A stretch of DNA of 64,000 nt, from contig NZ_QNQZ01000002.1 in the NCBI RefSeq assembly GCF_003390935.1, forward strand, positions 248,001 to 312,000. The letters run 5' to 3'. Made by a program: the position numbers and the translations under genes. Source of the stretch: Lewinella sp. IMCC34191. Lineage in GTDB: Bacteria; Bacteroidota; Bacteroidia; Chitinophagales; Saprospiraceae. Below the pieces are notes generated by a model. It was not told the origin of the DNA. It saw only the letters and a program-made list of their open reading frames with translations, and searched no databases. Positions 50,687-59,725 of this stretch are shown here, piece by piece (positions within the stretch are counted from its first letter, which is position 1; each line of letters begins with the position of its first letter).

Positions 50687-53600
50687 TTAGAAGTTAGTAT
50701 TGAGACCGAAGGTGATCAGTCGCGAGGGGTTGAAGTCGTTACCTGAGGGAGTACCGGACAGGTTATACTGAGGATTCAGTCCGTCCCGTTTGGTCGCCAG
50801 GTAAAGGTTTTCCCCGGTAACCGACAGCTTCAGGCTCTCCAATCCGATGTTGTCGAGGAAGCGGCTGTCAAAGGTGTAGCTCAGGTTAACATTGCGTAGG
50901 GACAGGAAGGAAGCATCGGTCAGGAAACGGGTAGACTGCGTTTGTACGAGGTCAGGGTTACCGTTTTCCATGCGGGGGACGTCGGTGATATCTCCCGGCT
51001 GTTGCCAGGCATTGACGATGTCGGGGTGCAGCGAGCTGCCGTAGTCACCACTGTGCATCATGTTGGCGTAACCGTAGTCCAGTACTTCACCGCCAATTCC
51101 GTAAGTGAACAGGAAGTTGAAGGAGAAGCCCCGGTAGAAGAAGTTGTTAGATACCGATCCCAGCATGTCGGGAATGGAGTTGGTGCCGGTGTAGGCCCGC
51201 TCCGTCGCCTGCCAGTCGTTGGTCAGTTCGGGCGTTCCGTCCTCCTCGAATTGCTGGACGCTGTTTCCATCCTCGTCGAACTCGTATACGTAGAACAACT
51301 GATCACCGTTCTCAGGGTCTACGCCCGCGGTATGCAGGATGTAGTAGTCGTAGCGCGAACGGCCTTCCGCCCAGCGCTTCGAACCGTCGATGACCGGGTC
51401 GGGTAGACTGGTGATCTTGTTGGTGAAGGTCGAGGCGGTCAGGCGCATGCTCCAGCGGAAGTCCCGGCTGGTGATGAGGTTGCCAGTCAGCCCCAGCTCC
51501 ACACCGGAGTTGTACATGTCGCCGATGTTGGAGGGGAAGGCGTTGTGTCCGTTACTCAGCGCGATAGGCAGCTGGTAGAGCAGGTCGGAGGAGTTCCGCT
51601 TGTAGTATTCGATGGAACCGTCGAGGAAGTTGTTGAACAGGGAGAATTCCAGCGCTACGTCGAAGCTTTCGATCGTTTCCCATTGTAGGTCGGCGTTACC
51701 GATATCCGACCACCAGATGGCGGGGCCACCAGCGTTGGAGGTCAGGCTGTAGCGTGGCTGCGAGAGGTAAAAGTCCAGCAGATCGTCGTTTCCGACTTCA
51801 CCGTAGGAAGCCCGCAGTTTGAGGCGATCGATCCAGGGGATGTTCTCGATGAAGGGCTCCTGCCCCAGCTGCCAGGAAGCACCGGCGGAGTAGAACGTAC
51901 CCCAGCGAGACTCCTCGCTGAATACCGAGGAACCGTCGCGGCGCGCCGAAAGGCTCAGGAAGTACTTACGGTCGAAATTGTAATTGAGCCGCGCGAAGTA
52001 GCCCTCGATTCGTTTGTCGGAAGTGTAACCACCGACGCTCACGGGGGTGGCAAAGTTGGCAAACTCATAGATGCCTTCGGCGGTCTGGTCAATGGCCAGC
52101 GCGTCGTTCTGGGTGAAGTTGCGGTCGAAGCTTTCGTGCCCCAGCGTAATGTCGAAGTTATGTACGTCGCTCAGACTCTTCGTGTAATTAAGCAACTGGT
52201 TGAAGTTCTCCACCTGCCTTCTGAAACGTGTCTCGCTATAGCGTCCCGTGGGCTGTGCGTCGCCGATGATGTTGTTCTCGTACTCCTTTTCCAGGCCTTC
52301 CTGTAGGTCACGACCGTAGTTCAGGCGTACGCTCAAGCCTTCGAAGAGCTGCACGTCGGCGTAGAAGCGGAAGCCGTAGAGGTTGTCGCGGTCTTGCTCG
52401 TTGTTGAGGAGCAGTTCCTGCAGGGCGTGCCGGCCCTGGTTAATGGGGCGCGAACCGATGCCGTACTCGGAGTACCCCTCCCCGTTGTCGAAGATGGGGT
52501 TACCGGCCTGGTTCAGCACCAGGTTACCTTCGCGGTCGTTCACGTACACCGGGTAGATCGAGCCGATGTTTTTGGCGAATCCGAAGGGGTTGACGATACT
52601 TCCCTCGCCGGCCGAACTCGGACCCCGGGAATTCGAGATGGTCACGTTGGCACTACCGCCCATACTTAGCCAGTTGGTGGCGTCGAAGTCGGCATTCACG
52701 CGGCTGGTCAGGCGGTCGTACTCGGTGGTTCTTACGTAGCCCCCTTCCTCGAGGTAGGAGGTAGAGAAATACACCTGGTGATCCTCTCCGCCGGTAGACA
52801 GGTTGACGTTGTAGTTGGTCCGGGTGGCGCTCTGCTCCATCACGTCGTACCAGTCAAGGCTCTGGTAGATAACGTTCGCATTGGGATTCAACTGGCCGTC
52901 CGTACCTACGATCTGGTCGTTGGGTACGTCGAAGGGGTTATACCCCAGGCTGGTGAAAATATTGGCGGAGGCAATTTCCGGATCGCCATCCGCGGCACCG
53001 GAATTCAGCAGGGCCTGCCACATCGATTCGTAGTACTGCCCAGGTGTGACCTCGTCGTAGAGGGGAACGGCCCGCGAAACGAACCCGTGCTGGACGGATG
53101 CCGAGACGTTGGTGCCGGCGGCCGAACCTCGCTTCGTGGTGATGAGCACGACGCCGTTAGCGGCGCGCGATCCGTAGAGGGAGGTAGAGGAAGCGTCCTT
53201 CAGAATCGTCAGCGACTCGATGTCCTGCTGACTGATGCTGCTCAGATCCCCTTCGAACTGGATACCGTCGACAATGTAAAGCGGATCGGTATCGCCGTTC
53301 AGCGTACCGACACCCCGGATGATGATGTTCGGCGAGGAGCCGGGCTGTCCGGATGGTGAGGTAAACTGCACACCGGTCGCGTTACCTTCGATGGCGGCGA
53401 TCGGGCTGGTCACGTTACGCGTTTCCAGTTCGGCCGCGCCCACCACGTCCGCCGAACCCGAAAAGGCCTCCTTAGTCGTGATCCCGTAAGCCGTTACAAT
53501 GACTTCATCCAACAACTCCGACGAGGGTTCCATGGTGACGTCCACCACGGTTTGCCCGTCAATATCGACCTGCCGGGCGCCAAAGCCGGTGTAGCTGAAT

Positions 53601-53809
53601 AAAAGCGTGTTGTACTCGTCGGGAACGGAAAGACTGTAGTTACCGTCGATGTCCGTCACGGTACCGGTGTTGCTGCCTTCGACCAGGATGCTGACCCCGA
53701 TCAGGCTCTCGCCCTCTCCGTCAGTCACGGTCCCGCTGACGGTCCGTTGGGCCACAGCGATACCCATAACGAAGAGCGTTAGCCCTAACGCAAGTAGAAA
53801 TCGTCTCAT
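50687..53809 (-). CDS. SusC/RagA-family TonB-linked outer-membrane transporter
   Basis: A 1040-residue receptor: signal peptide to about residue 20 (FVMGIAVAQ), carboxypeptidase-like domain (RTVSGTVTDGEGESLIGVSILVEGSNTGT...), plug with the SusC signature EVIVTAYGI, NIIIRGVGTLNGDTDPLYIVDG and YGSRAANGVVLITTKRG, then a 22-strand barrel ending LITFGLNTNF. With SusD it imports an oligomeric substrate using TonB energy. No glycosidase or anti-sigma factor adjoins the pair, so the substrate is not indicated; the downstream-strand neighbour is a sugar isomerase-like gene. Confidence 0.95.
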   Translation of the reverse strand: MRRFLLALGLTLFVMGIAVAQRTVSGTVTDGEGESLIGVSILVEGSNTGTVTDIDGNYSLSVPDEYNTLLFSYTGFGARQVDIDGQTVVDVTMEPSSELLDEVIVTAYGITTKEAFSGSADVVGAAELETRNVTSPIAAIEGNATGVQFTSPSGQPGSSPNIIIRGVGTLNGDTDPLYIVDGIQFEGDLSSISQQDIESLTILKDASSTSLYGSRAANGVVLITTKRGSAAGTNVSASVQHGFVSRAVPLYDEVTPGQYYESMWQALLNSGAADGDPEIASANIFTSLGYNPFDVPNDQIVGTDGQLNPNANVIYQSLDWYDVMEQSATRTNYNVNLSTGGEDHQVYFSTSYLEEGGYVRTTEYDRLTSRVNADFDATNWLSMGGSANVTISNSRGPSSAGEGSIVNPFGFAKNIGSIYPVYVNDREGNLVLNQAGNPIFDNGEGYSEYGIGSRPINQGRHALQELLLNNEQDRDNLYGFRFYADVQLFEGLSVRLNYGRDLQEGLEKEYENNIIGDAQPTGRYSETRFRRQVENFNQLLNYTKSLSDVHNFDITLGHESFDRNFTQNDALAIDQTAEGIYEFANFATPVSVGGYTSDKRIEGYFARLNYNFDRKYFLSLSARRDGSSVFSEESRWGTFYSAGASWQLGQEPFIENIPWIDRLKLRASYGEVGNDDLLDFYLSQPRYSLTSNAGGPAIWWSDIGNADLQWETIESFDVALEFSLFNNFLDGSIEYYKRNSSDLLYQLPIALSNGHNAFPSNIGDMYNSGVELGLTGNLITSRDFRWSMRLTASTFTNKITSLPDPVIDGSKRWAEGRSRYDYYILHTAGVDPENGDQLFYVYEFDEDGNSVQQFEEDGTPELTNDWQATERAYTGTNSIPDMLGSVSNNFFYRGFSFNFLFTYGIGGEVLDYGYANMMHSGDYGSSLHPDIVNAWQQPGDITDVPRMENGNPDLVQTQSTRFLTDASFLSLRNVNLSYTFDSRFLDNIGLESLKLSVTGENLYLATKRDGLNPQYNLSGTPSGNDFNPSRLITFGLNTNF

Positions 53810-53849
53810 GAATTAATTAGTTTAGTTGATTAGGTTGCTAGTAAGCGGG

Positions 53850-53881
53850 CAAATCTACGCAATTGTCGTGTTACAATTCAA
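53850..53881 (-). promoter_or_regulatory. candidate promoter of susCD with inverted repeat in the spacer
   Basis: On the minus strand TTG (53881-53879), a 21-bp spacer, then TAGATTTG (53857-53850), a full TAnnTTTG match 40 bp before the SusC ATG. The spacer contains AATTGTCGTGTTACAATT (53861-53878), two 6-bp arms around 6 bp, a likely regulator site. Confidence 0.6.
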
Positions 53882-53889
53882 CAAAACGC

Positions 53890-54227
53890 CATTTTTCGTA
53901 TGGCTCCAAATGCCTTATAATCCGCTTTATATGGGCTTCATCCCTCAAAATTCTTAGCTTTATAAAGTAAATAATTAATGGGCCAAATTAAATTTTGAAC
54001 CTGGGAACGGCTTTCTACCCGCTTAATTGGTTTCTTCCCGATTGTCTAATTTCGGTCATGAAACTTCACACGCGGGGAAATCAGGGCATTATCGGGCCGC
54101 ATTCCGCCTGATTATCAGCTTCGTGACGCACGCTCCGGTCTAGGCAAAAATCATCCGCCCGCTGAGTTTTCGTGCAACCGGAAATGGCACGAACAGGGCA
54201 ACCACCTTGAAGTCCCTTAGCCTACTT
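53890..54227. other. AT-rich intergenic region without recognisable gene
   Basis: About 340 bp upstream of the susC promoter. It is clearly AT-richer than the window, with several poly-A/T tracts, and no open frame looks like protein. It may hold upstream regulatory sites of susC. Confidence 0.5.
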
Positions 54228-54413
54228 TTATAGCCGCTCCATTGACCATAGTTCCAGCACCCTAGCCAGAAAGCTGTTGCCGCGGACGGGGCGGTCGTAC
54301 ACCGCTTCGACCGGGAGGGCCTCCAGATTCCTTTCCCGCACCGGACGCTGGCGATAAAAAACGGGACGGCCGCCGCCGGGCACCAGTAAACGGGCACCGG
54401 GCAAGTCACTCAT
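54228..54413 (-). CDS. small hypothetical protein (61 aa), uncertain
   Basis: The ATG at 54413 overlaps the TGA of the preceding sugar-isomerase-like gene (ATGAGTGA), a typical coupled start. The product (RLLVPGGGRPVFYRQRP, EAVYDRPVRGNSFLARVLEL) is basic with one amphipathic helix. No family is recognised; it could also be a chance frame. Confidence 0.35.
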   Translation of the reverse strand: MSDLPGARLLVPGGGRPVFYRQRPVRERNLEALPVEAVYDRPVRGNSFLARVLELWSMERL

Positions 54414-55269
54414 ACACCGCCCGCAACTGCCGCAACATCTCCGCGTAAGCCGGACCACCCTGCTCCCCCACCTCACCCCACCGGGCCTCGATGTGGATAT
54501 TGCCGGTATAGCCTTCCTCCTTCAGCGCCCGCAGGTAGGGGGTGAAGTCATCGCCCGCCACGCCGGGCGGCGCCCGGCGCTTTCGCTCGGCGATTTCGCT
54601 GTACACGGCGTATGGACCCACCCCCCGGATATCCGATGCCGGCTCGCGGTTCATGAGCATGTGGTAGATATCCACGCAGAGGCGGAAGTTGGGGTGGTCG
54701 ACGGCGCGGACCACCTCCAGCGCCTCCCGCAGGGTGGTGATGAAGTTACACTCGGTGGTATTCAGGTTTTCCAGCGCCAGGAGGATGCCGTAGCGTTCGG
54801 CTACTTCCGCTACGCGCTTGCCCATGTAGATAAACTGTGCGGTAGCCTCCACGCGGCTGAACCCGTCGGGCAATGAACGGGATCCGCAACTCCCCCAGGT
54901 GATCAGGGTAAGGCCCGCTACCTGCGCTCGCCGCAATACCGTGTCCACGTACCCGATGACGGCGGCTTCGTCCACGTCCGGACCGACGACCTTCAGCTCG
55001 CCCGGAATGAACAGGTTGGTGGCGTAAAGCGGTACGTTCAGCGCCCGGATGCCCGGAAGCAGGGCCTCGAATTCGGCCTCGGAGACATTACGCGGCGAGA
55101 GTAAGCGCTGGGTGCTCGAGGTCAGGAAACCGTAGCCCGCGGCGGTGATGACCGCGTCGTTTTCCAGCGAATCCTGCACGATCCCGATGGCCGGGATGGT
55201 GGGCGTATTTTGGGCAGTCAGGAACGGGGAAAGCAGGATAATAGTCAGGGTAAGGCAGATCGACTTCAT
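54406..55269 (-). CDS. exported sugar phosphate isomerase/epimerase-like TIM-barrel protein
   Basis: A 287-residue protein from ATG 55269 with a signal peptide (SICLTLTIILLSPFLTAQ). The body has the xylose-isomerase-like/AP-endonuclease-2 TIM-barrel pattern: LTLITWGSCGSRSLPDGF, GILLALENLNTTECNF with a metal-binding Glu, HPNFRLCVDIYHMLMNRE with Asp/His, and GNIHIEARWGE at the end. Such proteins act on sugars or inositols. The signal peptide places it in the periplasm. It is the nearest gene upstream of susC on the same strand, but more than 590 bp away, so not clearly coupled. Confidence 0.85.
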   Translation of the reverse strand: MKSICLTLTIILLSPFLTAQNTPTIPAIGIVQDSLENDAVITAAGYGFLTSSTQRLLSPRNVSEAEFEALLPGIRALNVPLYATNLFIPGELKVVGPDVDEAAVIGYVDTVLRRAQVAGLTLITWGSCGSRSLPDGFSRVEATAQFIYMGKRVAEVAERYGILLALENLNTTECNFITTLREALEVVRAVDHPNFRLCVDIYHMLMNREPASDIRGVGPYAVYSEIAERKRRAPPGVAGDDFTPYLRALKEEGYTGNIHIEARWGEVGEQGGPAYAEMLRQLRAVYE

Positions 55270-55305
55270 GCCAAAAGGTAGCAAAAAAGCCAGTAGTTCA
55301 ATCCC

Positions 55306-55677
55306 TCAGTTCCCGCGAAACTCCGCGAAGTGCCAGAGCACCCCAGAGGGATCGAGCATATCGAGCTCCCGTCCCCAGTCGTGCCGCTTGACGTCGGAAA
55401 AGCGAACGCCGGGAAAAGCCGTGGGCAGGTCCTTTCCCATCAGCTCGCCGTAGCAGTCGTCGAAGTTCTCCACCTGTAGCAGCAGCATGCTGTTGTCCAC
55501 CCAGCTCTTCTCGTAATAGTCCTGCAGATAAAAGCCAATGATCCGGCTCACTTTAAAGTAGCTCATTTTCGGGTCGATAACGACCTCATCGAAACCCATC
55601 GCCCGGTAGAAGCGACGGGATTCGCTAAAATCTTTCGCCCCGATAAACGCGCGAATCGATTTGGAAAGACATTGCAT
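55306..55677 (-). CDS. VOC-superfamily (glyoxalase/bleomycin resistance-like) protein
   Basis: A 123-residue single-module VOC protein with the beta-alpha-beta-beta-beta pattern: RAFIGAKDFSESRRFYRAMGFDEV, KMSYFKVSRIIGFYLQDYYEK, MLLLQVENFDDCYGELMGKDLP, and the closing WGRELDMLDPSGVLWHFAEF. The positions of the possible metal ligands are not all clear. Members are lyases, dioxygenases or drug-binding proteins; the role here is unknown. Confidence 0.85.
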   Translation of the reverse strand: MQCLSKSIRAFIGAKDFSESRRFYRAMGFDEVVIDPKMSYFKVSRIIGFYLQDYYEKSWVDNSMLLLQVENFDDCYGELMGKDLPTAFPGVRFSDVKRHDWGRELDMLDPSGVLWHFAEFRGN

Positions 55678-55785
55678 GGCGGTTCCGTTTGCTGGCTCAC
55701 TAACGCAGCAGGATCCTCCCTTTCGTATACGCCGGCCGGCAAAGTCTGCCCATTTTACGGACGTCCCACCAAGACAATGCCAGAA

Positions 55786-56460
55786 TCAGAACACGATCTC
55801 AAACCGCTCGTGGGTAACGCGAATAAGGTCCAATCCCCCCCCTTCAAAAAGCAGCCGTGCGGAGTAGCGGTCCTGCAGACCGTCGGAAGCCGGTTCGAAA
55901 AATACGAAGGCCCACTCGGCGTAGTCCGCCATCACCGGATCGTAAGCGCGGGCTAGCGGCTTGTCCGGTAACACCAATTCGTACCCGGCATAATCGGACA
56001 GCTGGAAGAGTGCGGCCAATTTTTCCGGTAGCCCGCTAATCGAATCGCCCACGGCGATGGCATCCCCTGCCGGTACCTGCGCCGGCCAGCGGGCCACGGA
56101 ATCCGGCAGAGCGCCACCCCCGTAGATCTTCGCGATGGTATCGCGCCCGAGTTCGAGCAGGGCGCGGTCCGTGACGCCCGAAGTAGACTGTATGGTCAAG
56201 GCATCGTACAGATGCAGCTCACTTCCCAGGGATTCCGGTTCCCGCGCGGGCAACCGCCCGACCACCGCCACCCGGTCGAATCCCTTTTCCACACCCAATG
56301 CCTGTAACTGCGCGTACACCTCTTCGGCACCGCTGCCTATCCGCAGCGTCCACCTGGCCCCCTTCTCGATCTCCGTAGTAACCGGCCCGGCTGACGGATC
56401 TTTCGGCAGGCAGGAAGAAGCAAGGCACAGGAGTAGAAGCAGTATCAGGTATCTGATCAT
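55786..56460 (-). CDS. hypothetical lipoprotein
   Basis: A 224-residue protein with a strong lipoprotein signal (YLILLLLLCLASSC, Cys17). The mature domain has mixed helix and strand (RWTLRIGSGAEEVYAQLQALGVEKGFDRVAVVGRL, KLAALFQLSDYAGYELVLPD, YAEWAFVFFEPA). No family recognised. It stands alone, 109 bp downstream of the VOC gene start on the same strand. Confidence 0.72.
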   Translation of the reverse strand: MIRYLILLLLLCLASSCLPKDPSAGPVTTEIEKGARWTLRIGSGAEEVYAQLQALGVEKGFDRVAVVGRLPAREPESLGSELHLYDALTIQSTSGVTDRALLELGRDTIAKIYGGGALPDSVARWPAQVPAGDAIAVGDSISGLPEKLAALFQLSDYAGYELVLPDKPLARAYDPVMADYAEWAFVFFEPASDGLQDRYSARLLFEGGGLDLIRVTHERFEIVF

Positions 56461-56499
56461 GTGTCGGAAGCGTTTGGGTCGACAGACGTTCTGACCGCG

Positions 56500-56724
56500 C
56501 TAATCGTTTGTGTGCACCCCAGCTTTCCCTTCCCGGCCGGTCCGCCCGAACGCCAGCACCCCGTCGTCAACTTTACCGAAGCGGGTCACCAGGGCATCCA
56601 TCACGTAATTCTGGTACAGACGCCACGGTCGCCGAGCCCCCTGCTTGGGCAGGATGTCTTTCGCGCGCTGGATGTAGCCGGCGCTGACAATGATGACATC
56701 GTGGATTTCGTATGGCATAAACAT
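56500..56724 (-). pseudogene. C-terminal remnant of a flavin-dependent monooxygenase-like gene
   Basis: About 74 codons whose product (IVSAGYIQRAKDILPKQGARRPW then RLYQNYVMDALVTRFGKVDDGVLAFG) reads like the extreme C-terminus of EthA-type FAD monooxygenases, which end in a PWxLxQNYxxD...RFG pattern. Nothing of the N-terminal FAD and NADP domains remains. The homology stops just before a copy of the 18-bp dispersed motif (56731-56748). The family identification is by memory of the pattern and moderately certain. Confidence 0.5.
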
Positions 56725-56730
56725 GATCGG

Positions 56731-56748
56731 GGCGGCGGAGCGCAGGTA
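56731..56748 (+). repeat. dispersed 18-bp motif, copy 8
   Basis: Exact match followed by TAAAG, immediately outside the 5' break of the monooxygenase remnant. Confidence 0.9.
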
Positions 56749-56810
56749 TAAAGAGAAAAAGGAAGCGCGGTGGACTTGCTTCGATCCGGACCCCGGCCAG
56801 GTCCTCATAC

Positions 56811-56843
56811 AAAAAAGAAGCCCCCCGTCGGTAGACGGAGGGC
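56811..56843 (-). terminator. intrinsic terminator of the GH10 gene
   Basis: Minus-strand hairpin, AGCCCTCCGTC and GACGGGGGGCT arms around TACC with one mismatch, followed by TTCTTTTTT. It lies 26 bp after the GH10 stop. Confidence 0.88.
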
Positions 56844-56868
56844 TGAAACAGATGACTGAAATGCGTAA

Positions 56869-59178
56869 TTAGTTCCTGCGGAATTTCCGGGACACGTGTC
56901 CGCCGAAGCCGTCGTGCAGGTTGAGGATGTACAGACCGTCGGGAACGGTAGTAAGGTCGATCCGCGTCGGTCCGGACACCGTCCGGTCCCGCTGCAGCAG
57001 GCGCCGTCCGGTGGCGTCGTAGATCGTCACGGTGTAGCGGCCGTCGGGAACGCCATCGAGGTACAGCTCGGAGTTTGCCGGGTTCGGATACAGGACGAGC
57101 GCCTGCAGGTCTTCCCCGATGGGGGCCTGGCCCGCAGCAGCGGCCGGAGCGGCGGCGTTGAGATTAGCACCGGCGACCGGTACGAGTTCCCACTGCGCCC
57201 GGCCATCGGTAGCGGAGGCGTAGCCGGCGGTGTTATCGGTGTTGTTGTACAGATTTCCCCGGTCGCCGATACGGCATTCGAAACGGTAGCGGTTATTGCC
57301 GAGGGGCACGGCCCGCCATTCCTTGTCGTCGCCGGTATCGGGGGCGGTGCCGGTATTGCAGAATACGACGCCGTTGGGATCGGAGTCGATGACGCCGCGG
57401 CCTTCGAAGACATTGTCGATGTTGTAGAAACCGTTGTCGGTCGGCACCAGCCGCCACTGCTTATCCTGCCCGACGTTCCCCTGCCCGCAGATAACGGGGG
57501 TACCGTCGGAATCGAGGTACAGGCCCGTCGCCACGTTGCGGAACAGGAAGACCTGGTTGTCGAGATTCGCCGGACCGGAGGCCACCACGTCCACGTCGGT
57601 AAGCGCCTGGTTAGCTAATCGACTGTCATAACCACCGCCCCGGGGAGCCAGCAGCACCTGGTACTGGTAGGCATTGTCGGCCAGGGGCACGTCGGCCGGT
57701 ACGTTCACTAACAGGTTCAGGTTGCGGGTACCGGCGGTCACGGCCTGCCGTACTTCGCGGTAGACGGTATAGGGGTCGCTGTCCAGCTGGAAGTACACGA
57801 CGATGTCCTGGTTGCCGGTGGCCGTATAATTGACGGTGAGGGTATTATCCGCGTTCCGGATCGCGTCATCGCTGGCGGCTACCGTGTTGATGGCCGCGCC
57901 ACCGCCACCGCCACCGCTTCCGCCGTTGCAGTTACCGGCTACTCCCGCACCGGGGTTCAGGGGCGGATAGCCGTAGGAGGAGCGGTTGGGCTGCGACTGG
58001 ATAGCGCCGCGTACGCCGTTATAGGCCGCCTTCGGAGCGTAAAAGCTGTTGTCGAAGATCAGGGGATCGCGGCAGGGCCCGAACACCCCGCTGTTGGACA
58101 GCGTGATCCAACTCACCTCGTCGTGCTGCCCCCACAGGAGGAGTTCCCGGCAGTTGGGCTCGCCGTAGGCCATGCGGACGAACTCGTAGTAGGCGGGCTC
58201 CAAAGAAGCCTCGGAACGGTCGCCGTTGCAGATGCGAATATCCAGTTCGGTGACGGCGACCTCCAGGCCGGCGTTGTCCAGGTCCTGCATGCTCGTCCGT
58301 ACCGCATTGATGAATCCTTCATTAACCGCTCCCTGCGCGGTAATCATCTGCGCGGCGATGAAGTGACTCTGGAAGCCGATCCCGTCAATGGGCGCGCCGC
58401 AATTTTTGAGTTCGGCAAAACGGGTTCGCATAAAGCCGTTCTTGGACGTCGGGCTGGCGTTGAAGGTCTCGATCGAGTAGTCATTGTAAAACAGCCGGGC
58501 GTTCGGCTGGGCTTCCCGGGCCCACACGAAGAGCATCCGGAAGTAGTTCTCGTAGGTCGCCGGTCCGTAAGTGGTGGAGCTGCCGTTGCCCGCCTGCCGG
58601 TACCAGGTGCCGGTGCGCCAGCGGGCCGTAGCTTCGTCGGAGATCGCCTCGTTGAGGACGTCCCACTCGTCGATGCCGTTCCCACATACCTGGCCCAGGG
58701 CGAGGATGTACTTGCGGGAGAAATCGAAGACCTGCTGGGCGGTCCAGTTCGGGGCGTTGTTGTTGAGCCAGGTGGGTGCCTGGCTGTACCAGATCATGGC
58801 GTGGCCCCGTTTGCGGAAGCCGCTGAAGCTCGCCCCGTTCAGGAAGCGATCGATCTGGCCGGTGCGCAGCGTATTCCGCAGCTGGGCCACGGAGAGATTA
58901 TGAATGTTGCCCGGCTCCGAGGCGGGGAGCACGGCGTTCATCTTCATGTAGTTTTCCAGCGTAACGACGTTGTACTCCGTCCGTAGGTTGGTAATGGCGC
59001 GGCCGCCCTCGTACCCGCCGGGGTTATCGAGCAGGGCATTGCTGATGATGTTTCCGATGAACACTTGTTTGGGTCCGGCCCAGTCGCGAAGTCCGTCCTG
59101 GGCGGAGGAGACGAGCGGAGCGAAGAGGGCACAAGCCAGGAGGGCCGCCAGGAGGCGGTTGCGTAAAAATACTTGCAT
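56869..59178 (-). CDS. GH10 endo-1,4-beta-xylanase with lectin-like and T9SS sorting domains
   Basis: A 769-residue secreted protein. Signal peptide to about residue 26 (LVSSAQ). GH10 barrel about residues 35-390: GHAMIWYSQAPTW, acid/base Glu177 in WDVLNEA, FYNDYSIE, GIGFQSHF, nucleophile Glu311 in VTELDI, LLLWGQHDEVSW. After a glycine-rich linker (about 417-427) comes a sandwich domain, then a ricin-like trefoil (VFLFRNVATGLYLDSDG, KQWRLVPTDNGFYNI, QWELVPV), and a T9SS type A domain (LYPNPANSELYLDG... GLYILNLHDG). It cleaves the xylan main chain outside the cell, complementing GH115. Confidence 0.95.
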   Translation of the reverse strand: MQVFLRNRLLAALLACALFAPLVSSAQDGLRDWAGPKQVFIGNIISNALLDNPGGYEGGRAITNLRTEYNVVTLENYMKMNAVLPASEPGNIHNLSVAQLRNTLRTGQIDRFLNGASFSGFRKRGHAMIWYSQAPTWLNNNAPNWTAQQVFDFSRKYILALGQVCGNGIDEWDVLNEAISDEATARWRTGTWYRQAGNGSSTTYGPATYENYFRMLFVWAREAQPNARLFYNDYSIETFNASPTSKNGFMRTRFAELKNCGAPIDGIGFQSHFIAAQMITAQGAVNEGFINAVRTSMQDLDNAGLEVAVTELDIRICNGDRSEASLEPAYYEFVRMAYGEPNCRELLLWGQHDEVSWITLSNSGVFGPCRDPLIFDNSFYAPKAAYNGVRGAIQSQPNRSSYGYPPLNPGAGVAGNCNGGSGGGGGGAAINTVAASDDAIRNADNTLTVNYTATGNQDIVVYFQLDSDPYTVYREVRQAVTAGTRNLNLLVNVPADVPLADNAYQYQVLLAPRGGGYDSRLANQALTDVDVVASGPANLDNQVFLFRNVATGLYLDSDGTPVICGQGNVGQDKQWRLVPTDNGFYNIDNVFEGRGVIDSDPNGVVFCNTGTAPDTGDDKEWRAVPLGNNRYRFECRIGDRGNLYNNTDNTAGYASATDGRAQWELVPVAGANLNAAAPAAAAGQAPIGEDLQALVLYPNPANSELYLDGVPDGRYTVTIYDATGRRLLQRDRTVSGPTRIDLTTVPDGLYILNLHDGFGGHVSRKFRRN

Positions 59179-59293
59179 GACGGGTTGGTTTAGGTGAAAA
59201 GACCGTTACATCGGTCCGTTTACGGGTTTGAATTTTAGGTATTTTACACTTCAGCCAGACGAACATAAATTGCATATCGACTTCCATGCACAG

Positions 59294-59324
59294 TAAACAT
59301 ACCGACTAACAATCGATTGCGCAA
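59294..59324 (-). promoter_or_regulatory. candidate promoter of the GH10 gene
   Basis: On the minus strand TTG (59324-59322), a 20-bp spacer, then TATGTTTA (59301-59294), one base from TAnnTTTG. The TTG lies in the palindrome TTGCGCAA. The surrounding 59180-59360 is AT-rich. Confidence 0.35.
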
Positions 59325-59393
59325 CATTATATTCTACATTATAGAAAGAAATATGTAGACGGCATGCTGGTGGTAAAAGGGATACTCCCTCCC

Positions 59394-59621
59394 CTACTCC
59401 TTCACTCGAAATCCGTCTCCCTCGAGCACCTCGGTCCGGGCCGCGTGCTTCCCGACCTCGGCGAGGTCGAACCAGGCGTCCCGCAGTTCCTTCCTCGAGA
59501 ACAACTCCAGCTGATCGCCGCAGTGGGGCGAGTCCGGCTGGGTGGCATTGCCGTAGGAAAGCAGCACCCTGGCGCGGGCGGAAGTGCACAAGCATTGCAC
59601 GCCAAGCAGGTAGGTTTTCAT
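59394..59621 (-). pseudogene. C-terminal remnant of a penicillin-acylase-family (S45) gene
   Basis: A 75-residue frame whose central part, LLSYGNATQPDSPHCGDQL followed by ELFSRKELRDAWF, closely resembles the C-terminus of penicillin/homoserine-lactone acylases of the Ntn-hydrolase superfamily, where GxxxxPxSPHxxDQL is conserved. A full enzyme needs about 700-800 residues and an N-terminal serine of the beta chain; neither is near. It may still be translated from ATG 59621 but should not be an active acylase. Confidence 0.55.
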
Positions 59622-59725
59622 AGTGTATGCGCTTTGCCGGAGGCAGCAGGGTGAGTGAATCCCCGCTTATTAAATTAGGCCATTTCCACCAGTTAGCCTT
59701 TTTCCGGCTGGATTTTGCCGCATCG

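Noticed and set aside
54140..54409. Minus-strand 89-codon frame
   Set aside because: Cys/Trp/Pro-rich composition without motifs; the overlapping 61-codon frame with a coupled start is more plausible.
54919..54934. Near-match to the 18-bp motif inside the sugar-isomerase-like gene
   Set aside because: One base is missing in the core and the codons fit the protein, so a chance match cannot be excluded.
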